A DNA stretch of 20,826 bases from Perkinsus olseni (lineage: Eukaryota > Perkinsozoa > Perkinsida), in assembly GCA_013115125.1 (NCBI GenBank), contig JABANN010000566.1, forward strand, positions 1 to 20,826, given 5' to 3'. The stretch's first letter is position 1; every line of letters begins with the position of its first letter. Shown in pieces: positions 9,716 to 17,442 of the stretch. The position numbers and the translations under genes were made by a program. The notes below the pieces were generated by a model. The model searched no databases. It saw only the letters and a program-made list of their open reading frames with translations, and was not told the DNA's origin.

Positions 9716-10999
9716 TCACAGCATATCGGTAATCCATATACCGAAGATACTTCCGATAAGGATACCATTGATGAGACAGAAACCCATGGCATAACCAGCG
9801 ATTTCTTGCTCATCCTTCTGGTCAGGAACCTTCTTTGGACCGAGCATCATACCAAGAGTAGCAACAACACCGTTAGTGAAGGCGAATACTGCCATCATAA
9901 CGTGTTTGAACCAGTTATAGTGGAAAGGAATGACGGTGGGGAATACTCTGATGCATATGAAAAGTGGTATGAAGATGGCACGTCCAAGAGAGAGTACGAC
10001 TAACCAAGTCTGGGATAAGCGAATTCCCATATTTGGGGCGAAACGGCCGACAGTATCGAAAATCTGATACATATACGTTACGAGGGGAATGAAGTTGGCG
10101 CTATCATCGGGACCCTTGGAGCTTGTGAACTGCGTAACTTGAGAAGGGAACACGGTGAAGGTTATAGTAAGAACAGACCAAACAATAAATGCTGGCACCA
10201 TAATGTCCTTAAGGATAGCGTAAACAGGACGATTACTCTGTCGGGTGGTGAAGCTCTCCTTCTTCCTGTTCTCCTCCACTTTGAGTATATCACTCATGTA
10301 GGAGTGTTTTACCATACAGAGGCGGAACATCGGAATAACCAATATGGTCATTATCGATGTCACGGCGAAGAAGATCAAGCACCTCCACTCGGCATACCGT
10401 TGAACCCCACAAGATGTTAGAATATAGTTTATGAGTATGTAGATGGGCCAACCGATGAGACCAGCAACACCTTCACCAATCATAGCCCAGTTCATGCAGG
10501 CTTGGGAACCGAGGGCTGCCAGACCGAAAGCGGCCGATTCGATCAGAGAGTGACCGAAGCCAAGCATGAAAGTACAGACCAAGCCAAGAGCGAAACCGAG
10601 ACCCGGGTTATCAACGGGGTCATCGTCACCAATGACCATGGCGACCACGGCCATGAGGATATTGAATGATGCGAGAAGGACGCATCCAATATCCATACGA
10701 GGGGCGAACGGGAACTTGTTGCCGATGAAGATGAGCAACAACTCAGCCACATTAACAGACAGACCGTAGTAGATGGAGACGTTTGAACTGAACTGATGCT
10801 CGAACTTGCCATCCAAGTAGACGAGCTCAGTGAGGACGAAGTTCCACGGGGCCAAAGCTACAAATCCCAATACAGCAAACATGAGGAGAAGCTTCCAGTC
10901 AGGTTTCAACTCGTTGGATTTTTTCTTCTCCTCGACAAAGCTTCCCGATGCAGAGGATGCCTCGAGGTCCCTCACTTTATGTTCGCTCTCAGCAGACAT
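9716..10999 (-). CDS. Equilibrative nucleoside transporter (ENT/SLC29 family), copy 1
   Basis: A single-exon protein of 427 residues with about 10-11 hydrophobic segments. ENT hallmarks: ALAPWNFVLTE in TM1, an NVS glycosylation-type site in the TM1-TM2 loop where human ENT1 is also glycosylated, DTVGRFAP matching the D-x-x-G-R signature of TM8, and FAFTNGVVATLGMM near the C-terminus. A charged loop (about residues 225-255) separates the two halves. ENT proteins move nucleosides or nucleobases down their gradient; parasites and many protists depend on them for purine salvage. The ATG at 10999 (MSAESE) is chosen because the five codons before it open with TTG and it aligns with the start context of the second copy. 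It lies on the same strand as that copy, 1.28 kb away. Substrate and membrane location cannot be read from sequence. Confidence 0.88.
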   Translation of the reverse strand: MSAESEHKVRDLEASSASGSFVEEKKKSNELKPDWKLLLMFAVLGFVALAPWNFVLTELVYLDGKFEHQFSSNVSIYYGLSVNVAELLLIFIGNKFPFAPRMDIGCVLLASFNILMAVVAMVIGDDDPVDNPGLGFALGLVCTFMLGFGHSLIESAAFGLAALGSQACMNWAMIGEGVAGLIGWPIYILINYILTSCGVQRYAEWRCLIFFAVTSIMTILVIPMFRLCMVKHSYMSDILKVEENRKKESFTTRQSNRPVYAILKDIMVPAFIVWSVLTITFTVFPSQVTQFTSSKGPDDSANFIPLVTYMYQIFDTVGRFAPNMGIRLSQTWLVVLSLGRAIFIPLFICIRVFPTVIPFHYNWFKHVMMAVFAFTNGVVATLGMMLGPKKVPDQKDEQEIAGYAMGFCLINGILIGSIFGIWITDML

Positions 11000-11004
11000 G
11001 AATA

Positions 11005-11030
11005 CTGGGAACAATCGGAGAATAAAAACC
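11005..11030 (-). promoter_or_regulatory. T-rich tract plus CAG five bases before the ENT copy 1 start: putative 3' splice (spliced-leader) acceptor
   Basis: On the minus strand GGTTTTTATTCTCC leads into TTCCCAG, then TATTC and the ATG. A pyrimidine tract ending in AG this near a start codon, in a gene with no other intron, fits the acceptor for a trans-spliced leader or a 5'UTR intron. Trans-splicing is established for dinoflagellates and Perkinsus; its use here is inference. Confidence 0.4.
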
Positions 11031-12282
11031 GGGTCAGGCTAGGTTTCGATAGTTCCACACAGCGAGGGACAGCGTGCTAGCCTCAACACGAATAGCTTAC
11101 GAGGCTGTCTCCGTACGGCACAGGTTCCCGGGCGCTCGAACGCAATTTCTTTAATAAAGAAGTAGCTCAGCTACAGAGACTTCGGTGAGTGGCTGTAGAC
11201 GAGAATATGGGCAGCGCGTCCAGGGTGACTAACTACGACAATTAGCTATGGATCCCATCCTGCACGCACGCACATGGATGTGCACAGAATCCCGTAACAG
11301 GTCCACAATGCAAGAAAGGCCTCCTATCCTGGTAAGCTTCCTCCCCGTGGCACACTCGAATCGCCCGTTAGCAGGTATAAGGACGTATGCCCATGGGTGG
11401 GAGACAATGCTTCCGCCTCATCCAACCTGAATCTTACAACAAGACTCATTTAATGACACTGAACTAAAAATTTAGTTCTTCATTCACAAGCAGTTTACGG
11501 TCAGGCGACCAGAGTCTTGTTTCGAACACAGGGTTGTTCAAAAAAAGTTCTCGACAAGAACAGTATACACAAGTTATCAACGCCTTCTTCTCAGTAGAGT
11601 CAACTGCTGTGCAATCGTTAATAAGAGACTCGGCAGCGCTGACTATCAGTAGCCACCGATCATTATAACGATATGACAGAGCAACACTACCAAGTGTGGC
11701 TGTCCCCGGACTTCACTGGAGACTTAGCCAACAACAGGCAAGCGTGACAGAGGGAACCAATAATTTTATGCAAACTTAATCATTTGGTAGTTGGTAAGGA
11801 AGAGTAGGAAAAAGGCATCTTAGTGTATAAGAAACAAGAGCAGGCAACATGGTTCACGTTGTCGAGCTTGAGCTCTCTCACATTACCGTTGTTGCGCTGT
11901 GAACAGCACTGCTGGCCGAGTTATACCAATACGGCAGTGCACCACACACCAGGATATGATACTATCCCAGGACCAAGTAGCAGCGACAACGGAGCGACGT
12001 GAGGAGCTCAACGATACAAGCGGATACCGCCGTCGAAGATGTCGTAAACAGAGCGAGAACCGGGGCAAAACTCTGGTCCCGCGATACAGACTAAAGGGGG
12101 GAAGTGAAGAAGACAAAGTAATGATGGCAATACACGAATCAGCGCGGGCCATCTTTAGTAATGATGATGATGTAACTAGAGAAAGTTAGCAGCATATATA
12201 TAACAACGATACTATGCTCACGACCTGGCCAGTCGACGATAGACCAGCATCTATTGATAGTAGTAGCAGCAGTAGAGCCTTA
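11031..12282. other. Intergenic region between the two ENT copies
   Basis: About 1.25 kb with little of the trinucleotide-repeat character seen in the genes. A short frame exists on each strand near 11880-12190 (89-96 codons), with no recognisable motif, and I do not call either a gene. A perfect inverted repeat, GAACTAAA-AA-TTTAGTTC, lies at 11461-11478. It should contain the 5' region of copy 1 and the 3' UTR of copy 2. Confidence 0.55.
11461..11478. repeat. Perfect 8-bp inverted repeat with 2-base loop
   Basis: GAACTAAA and its exact complement TTTAGTTC are separated by AA. It is palindromic enough to be a protein-binding site or a small hairpin in either RNA; no function is assigned. Confidence 0.7.
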
Positions 12283-13689
12283 TTATGCGGTCAGAGGCAA
12301 CATGTCAGTGACCCATATACCGAAGATACTTCCGATAAGGATACCATCGATAAGGCAGAAACTCATGGCATAACCAGCGATTTCTTGTTCATTCCGATCT
12401 TCAGGAACCTTAGTGGGACCCATCATCATACCCAGTGTACTGGTAACACCATTGGTGAAGGCAAATATAGCCATCATAATGTGCTTGAAGTAGTTATGCT
12501 GGAAGGCTGTATTCCAAGGGAACAACTTGATGCATATGAAGAGAGGGATGAAGATAACACCACGAGCAAGGGCCAAAGCGACCAACCACCACTGAGGTAG
12601 ACGGATACCAACATTAGGCGCGAAACGCCCGACAGTATCAAATATCTGATACATGTAGGTAATAAGAGGAATGAATGAAGCATTGTCAGCCGCACCCTTG
12701 CCACTTGTAAATTGAGTGACTTGGGATGGGAAAACCACAAAGGTAACAGTAAGAGCACACCAAACAACAAATGCAGGCAAGGCAATATCCATAAGGATCC
12801 TGTAGACGGGCCTCTTGGTCTGACGCTCCTTGAATCCACCATTCTTACGCTTAGCCTCCATATCGAGAACCTGCTTCATGTACGGATGTTTCATCATACC
12901 GAAGTGGAACATAGGGATACAGAGTATAGTCAATACAGTAGTGACCAAAAAGAATATAAGGCACCTCCACTCGGCGTAGCGTTCAACACCGCATGACGTG
13001 AGAATATAGTTGATGAGAATGTTGATAGGCCAACCGATGAGACCAGCAACACCTTCACCAATCATAGCCCAGTTCATGCAGGCTTGGGAACCGAGGGCTG
13101 CCAAACCGAAAGCAGCCGATTCGATGAAGGAGTGGCCAAAGCCAAGCATGAAGGTGCAGACCAGACCAAGCCCAAAACCAAGACCGGTATTGTCATCAGG
13201 GTCGTCATTACCGATGAACATGGCTACAATTGCCAGACAGATGTTGAATGTTGCGAGAAGGACGCATCCAATATCCATACGAGGAGCGAAGGCGAACTTG
13301 TTGCCGATGAAGATGAGCAACAACTCAGCCACATTAACAGACAGACCGTAGCAGATGGAGACGTTTGAACTGAACTGATGCTCGAACTTGCCATCCAAGT
13401 AGACGAGCTCAGTGAGGACGAAGTTCCATGGGGCCAAGGCAATGAAGCCGAGAATCAGGAACATAAGGAGGAGCTTCCAATCCTCGAGACTTTTCTTCTC
13501 CTTAGTCTCCTCCACCTCCTTCTCCGAACCCTTGGTCGACGATAGATCTGTCATCTCCTTCTCAGAAGGACATGAGGATGATGCGGGCTCGGCCTTCATT
13601 CCTTCTTCAAGGTCAAGACTGGCCCTCTTGGATGGACCCTCGCTGCTCTCACGCATAGATAATTCCACCTCGGTTGCTGATGTCGACAT
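12283..13689 (-). CDS. Equilibrative nucleoside transporter (ENT/SLC29 family), copy 2
   Basis: A single-exon protein of 468 residues with the same ENT landmarks as its neighbour: ALAPWNFVLTE in TM1, the NVS site in the first outer loop, DTVGRFAP in TM8 and FAFTNGVTSTLGMMMGP near the end. It differs from copy 1 mainly at the cytoplasmic N-terminus, which is about 40 residues longer, rich in Ser, Glu and Lys and probably phosphorylated or regulatory (inference), and in the TM6-TM7 loop (EAKRKNGGFKERQTKR). The C-terminus adds PLTA after the shared VTDML/ITDML end. The ATG at 13689 directly follows CCGCAG. Parts of the sequence are almost identical to copy 1 at DNA level while others have drifted, which suggests gene conversion. 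Probable role: nucleoside or nucleobase uptake; specificity is unknown. Confidence 0.88.
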   Translation of the reverse strand: MSTSATEVELSMRESSEGPSKRASLDLEEGMKAEPASSSCPSEKEMTDLSSTKGSEKEVEETKEKKSLEDWKLLLMFLILGFIALAPWNFVLTELVYLDGKFEHQFSSNVSICYGLSVNVAELLLIFIGNKFAFAPRMDIGCVLLATFNICLAIVAMFIGNDDPDDNTGLGFGLGLVCTFMLGFGHSFIESAAFGLAALGSQACMNWAMIGEGVAGLIGWPINILINYILTSCGVERYAEWRCLIFFLVTTVLTILCIPMFHFGMMKHPYMKQVLDMEAKRKNGGFKERQTKRPVYRILMDIALPAFVVWCALTVTFVVFPSQVTQFTSGKGAADNASFIPLITYMYQIFDTVGRFAPNVGIRLPQWWLVALALARGVIFIPLFICIKLFPWNTAFQHNYFKHIMMAIFAFTNGVTSTLGMMMGPTKVPEDRNEQEIAGYAMSFCLIDGILIGSIFGIWVTDMLPLTA

Positions 13690-13719
13690 CTGCGGTGATG
13701 CCAGAGTATAATAAAAAAC
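13690..13719 (-). promoter_or_regulatory. T-rich tract plus CAG abutting the ENT copy 2 ATG: putative spliced-leader acceptor
   Basis: On the minus strand GTTTTTTATTATAC is followed by CTCTGGCATCACCGCAG and then immediately ATG. The same layout is seen before copy 1. If this is a trans-splice acceptor, the leader would join directly to the start codon. The TATTATA string could instead be a TATA-like element. Confidence 0.42.
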
Positions 13720-13927
13720 GAGCGACGCTCAGAGTGAGGTGAATGGAGGCAGTAGCTGCGGGGCCTGGCTTCAGGTTGTGTCAAGGCTGTCCCATATCAC
13801 AATGGATTGTCCCTCCTCACTGCTCATCACAAGTAATTGCACAAGAAGGGATTATTCTCAAATTTCAACCCTTCCTAGGCAAAGGGGATGATAAGCTCAG
13901 CGTCCAGTATCAAATGTAACCTATCGA

Positions 13928-14308
13928 TCACTGTGGGAAGACCATCAATCCTGCCCAGTGGACTTTTGATGTGGCCGTGGCTCCGGGGATCTGCTGCTGC
14001 CCAACGACACGACGGAGCAATCGGACAAATCTCAACAGAAGATCTCTAGCGCCATCATCCCATCTCTTTCGTCTGACTGCATAGAGCTTAACATTCAGAC
14101 GGTCGGAAATAAACGATGCTCGTCGGAAATAATCGGTAGAATACGACAGGGGTTCTAGAGGAATTCGCTTCAACAAGTAGAATTGTCGTACGAAGCCGGA
14201 ACCAGTCCAGGGACCACGGCATAGGTATCGGTAATGGATTGATACCTGCTTCGGGTGAGAGTGTCCTCGGGTCCTATGTTCACTAGCCATCAAGCAGTAT
14301 GAGTCCAC
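13928..14308 (-). CDS. Unrecognised 126-codon open frame (doubtful)
   Basis: The longest frame in an otherwise gene-free stretch. It begins MDSYCLMASEHRTRGHSHPK and contains an Arg-rich, amphipathic middle (DRLNVKLYAVRRKRWDDGAR, then LLLRFVRLLRRVVG). No known motif is seen. The last codons read through CCCACAG, which could equally be the end of an intron. There is no evidence of expression. It may be a lineage-specific gene, a decayed fragment or chance. Confidence 0.22.
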   Translation of the reverse strand: MDSYCLMASEHRTRGHSHPKQVSIHYRYLCRGPWTGSGFVRQFYLLKRIPLEPLSYSTDYFRRASFISDRLNVKLYAVRRKRWDDGARDLLLRFVRLLRRVVGQQQIPGATATSKVHWAGLMVFPQ

Positions 14309-14970
14309 CGCATTGCTATGACTGCCGGCAGTGACAATGAAGCGGCCCCGACAGATTTGAATAGCCTTTTCATAACCCAGCCGAGAAAAACAACAGCTTC
14401 AAGAACGTGTATCTGACCCATACGATTCCTCCGCACGATCGGAGTTCATTCTTGTCCTCCAGACGGGTATCCCAGATCATCTACAAAACCCCCACTGCCC
14501 CATCAAATGCTGCTTTCCCCCTCAATGGCACCCCGAAACTGCACATAAGTGTCTCGAGGGAGCACCTATTGTCGTGGAGTGCCCAACCAAACAAATAAGA
14601 ACCCCTCGGCGTCAATCATCTCCCGATTGCAGAGTATGGCTGTTTGACAAGCATAGGAGGTGTGTCCGAAGAAGTGCTCTATAGCATATTGCTAAAACGT
14701 ATTTAAAACGACGAAGCGTATGTTGTAACATATGCTACTACTCCTAAAGTGCCGCCGTAAACTCAAGGACTAGAAACCCAACACTGCCAAAGGGATAAAT
14801 CCATTCCGATAATCAGCACAACTATGTCATCATCATCGTTTTTATAATAATACTAATCATTTCCGGACGGGAAGCATCATGGTGCGGTAATGACGTAGAC
14901 CAGCGCGAGCAGCAGCAGCTGCAGCAGCAGCATCCGTATTGATTACTATCACGGATACGGTAGGTGTCGC

Positions 14971-15002
14971 CGTGAGTAGATTGAAGCGTGAGTAGATTGA
15001 AG
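14971..15002. repeat. 16-bp perfect tandem duplication
   Basis: CGTGAGTAGATTGAAG occurs twice head to tail with no gap. It lies in noncoding sequence 3' of the stress-protein gene. Such an exact pair of this length suggests a recent slippage or repair event. Confidence 0.85.
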
Positions 15003-15366
15003 GCGTGCACTATGAGAAGGGTAAAATCAGATCTTCAACGATCTTGTCTTCAACGCCTGCTGCTACGAGGCATGACACAACAACAGGGCTGCTCCTAGTG
15101 GCCATCATCAATGCTGGTGTTGTAGTAGCTGCTACTACTACTGCGGCTGCTATTGGCCCGTGATGGTGCACATGATGATGTGCAGGCAGCATCTTCTATT
15201 ACAGGTCATATCGAGGCAGGACTCGATACGAAAGTTGTTGGAAATACATAGATGATACGAATGCGGGATATAATTCAATTAACGACGACGACCTCTTGTA
15301 GACCGTAAAGACGACATCACCCAAACTAGCGGTGAAAGAGGGCGAACCACCAGGAAGGGTAGTAGA

Positions 15367-17039
15367 TTACGAAGTTGCTGCTACAGGTTGATGCTGCTGT
15401 TGGTGGTGATACATCTTCAACTTATCATCATCGTGATCACCCTCCTGAATGGTTGCATACTGCATTGTCCTCTCTTTCTGCTGTTCATCAGACTGCTGCT
15501 CAGATTGAGCAGGTTGCCGGGCCACAAGTACTGAGCAGTGCGCTTTATGGGCAATGTAGAAGCTGAGACAAGTACAAGTGAGAGTAGCGAAGATGATAGA
15601 ATGTGAGTATTACGGGAAGCTGTTGGGATGGAATAAATGTGAATGCCCACCATAACCGGTAGCTATTATATCGACATTCTCCGATTCGGCGTACTCACAC
15701 ATAGCCGCTGCTGGTAACGGGCCTGAACAAAAGCAGCAGCAAGTAGTGAGTAGTACGATACAACAAGGCTGTTGTGGTTGTTAGACAGCATGATGAACAC
15801 AGGGAATGAAGACTCACTAGCTTGTAAGACTTTAGATGATAATATCAAATCATCAGTCTTATGCTCATCCATAACCTCTTTAAGATCACCCATGAGGATG
15901 TCTTCTATGCTAGCCGTACCCTCCTCGTGTGGTGGGGCAACAACGTGGATCTACAGTAACGTATGGGTGATGATAGATCCAGACCAATACCGCCATCGCT
16001 ACTAGTACTACCGCATTGCCACCAGCAGAGAAGTCCGGTGTAGTCACTAACTGAACTTCATCACCTGGTCGACATAGACGCATAGCAGCACGCAAGGCTT
16101 CTACTGAATCCTCCCTAACAACAACAACACATGGTATTAGCATAATATCGCACTGATAATAGGCATCTCTTATTACCAGTTATTGCTCCCAAAGCATACC
16201 AATACCTTCATTGGACGATTGTTATGCATTCCTGGTAGGACCGCTTTCGGATCACACTTGATAGCTGACATCATAAAGCATGTGATAATGTACACTGGAA
16301 TACCTCAACCTACTGGGCTCAGCAAACTCAGCAACGTCACCGCTGTCCTCGGGTTCGGATATCTCACTATCTTCTGTATTGGGGACCGCCGTAGTACTAG
16401 TGGTAGTAGAATTAGAGGTAGTAGACTCATTCTCACGTACGACAAGGACATCACACGGAGACTCTCTTACAACATACTCCACTAGTGATGCCAACTTCAG
16501 GTAATGTGTCTGATGGTAATGATAGTAGATCATTATACGGCACAATTTGTGCCGCACAAACGACTACTACTACTACTACCGATCCCCCTGATCCAATAGC
16601 AACAAGGTCTGGTTCAATCTCGCCACAGTATTCCATGAGGGTATCTGAGAGGCGACGGGGTGATGATCACCCTCTGATGATCATGATGTTGTCACTATTA
16701 CTACCTCTGATATCCTTAGTCGCTTCAGCGACATCGAATGTAGTATCCAATTGAGGGTAGTCAGTAGCTATATTGTTAAAACGCCTTTTATAATCATTAG
16801 ACTCAGTGCTACTCTCCTGCTTAGTAGGTACATGATAACCTGACAGCCTGAACATACTCACAACATGACACATCAACTATCATTACTACCATTAATTGAT
16901 ATGGTATCTGGATGTCGATTCCAGGATGATACCAATCCAAAGATACTACTCAATGCAACCTCTGATGCACATGGATTAGCCCCGCCTAGACATACCACAA
17001 TACGGTTTATGTAAGGTGATCGATACCTGGACTCGACTC

Positions 17040-17074
<35 letters not shown>

Positions 17075-17184
17075 ACCGTGTACACAGCAGCAGCAGCAGC
17101 AGCAGTCTAGTACCAAGTCTTGGATGCTTGCTTATGCCAACCCCTCGCTGACAGCATCTTGTGAAGCAATCCACGGTATAACAT
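15367..17184 (-). CDS. Two-domain universal stress protein (USP-like), 10 exons
   Basis: Exons (high to low coordinate): 17184-17114, 17026-16890, 16839-16705, 16644-16580, 16494-16314, 16264-16206, 16152-16048, 15950-15818, 15722-15614, 15562-15367. They total 1191 nt, 396 aa, all phases agreeing. Domain 1 (about residues 26-160): NRIVVCLGGANPCASEVALS, then GYHVPT, EIEPDLVAIGSGGS and LASLVEYVVRESPCDVLVVR. Domain 2 (about 217-349): IPCVVVVREDSVEALRAAM, GDEVQLIHVVAPP, ENVDIIATGYGGHSH and AHKAHCSVLVARQP. These are the strand-helix order and G-rich nucleotide-loop region of the UspA alpha/beta fold. A Ser/Thr/Glu linker joins them and a Gln/His-rich tail follows. The G-x2-G-x9-G-S/T ATP loop is not intact in either domain, so ATP binding is uncertain. 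USP proteins act in stress tolerance in the cytosol; the exact role is unknown. It is divergent from the Q-rich gene. Confidence 0.8.
17041..17073. repeat. (TGA)11 microsatellite within USP intron 1
   Basis: Eleven TGA units on the + strand (TCA/ATC on the coding strand), followed by a CAG run at about 17086-17105, fill most of the 87-nt first intron (17027-17113) of the stress-protein gene. Confidence 0.9.
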
Positions 17185-17442
17185 GTTATAACGATGGTAT
17201 TAGATAACGTTAACGCCATTCCTACAACAATAATGACCGTACGCCACGACGCCGATCGCCAGAGGAAACATGCTTCATTGCGAACGCGCGCGCCAGACTG
17301 ATCGATTACGACTGCGTTGATGATGATGACACGCGCATCGCGTTGAAGTTCGCATAGTAGTATTGTTGTGATTGTTGTTAGTTGAGTGCGGTTGGTCCGT
17401 TGTTACATGGCCAGTGTGAGGCTGATTTGACCTGATCAGCAT
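17185..17442. promoter_or_regulatory. Divergent promoter region between the USP gene and the Q-rich gene
   Basis: About 260 bp separate the USP start (minus strand) from the proposed start of the Q-rich gene (plus strand), so regulatory sequence for both must lie here unless the Q-rich gene has a longer 5' exon. It contains a GC-rich patch (GCGAACGCGCGCGCC, near 17280) and no clear TATA element. Confidence 0.45.

Larger units (their letters stand above)
13720..15366. other. Long intergenic region upstream of ENT copy 2 and downstream of the two-domain stress-protein gene
   Basis: About 1.65 kb. The 13.7-14.8 kb part has few trinucleotide repeats and no splice-compatible coding chain that I could build; a 126-codon frame on the minus strand at 13928-14308 is listed separately. 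The 14.8-15.3 kb part has CAT/CAG-type repeats and a minus-strand 60-codon frame (15010-15192, His/Ala/Val-rich) that could be 3' UTR or an unrecognised exon. A 16-base tandem duplication lies at 14971-15002. Confidence 0.5.

Noticed and set aside
9406-9813. Minus-strand hydrophobic frame overlapping the 3' end of ENT copy 1
   Set aside because: It is an alternative frame covering the transporter's 3' end and the adjoining noncoding DNA; the ENT frame carries the family motifs.
15010-15192. His/Ala/Val-rich 60-codon frame downstream of the USP gene
   Set aside because: It is low complexity and driven by CAT and GTA/GCT repeats. It has no link by phase to the USP exons, which already end in a stop at 15367.
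17007-17219. Minus-strand frame starting MALTLSNTIVIT with a polyhistidine run
   Set aside because: The His run is the (ATC/TCA)n repeat of USP intron 1. The exon 17184-17114 in another frame joins correctly to the USP domain.
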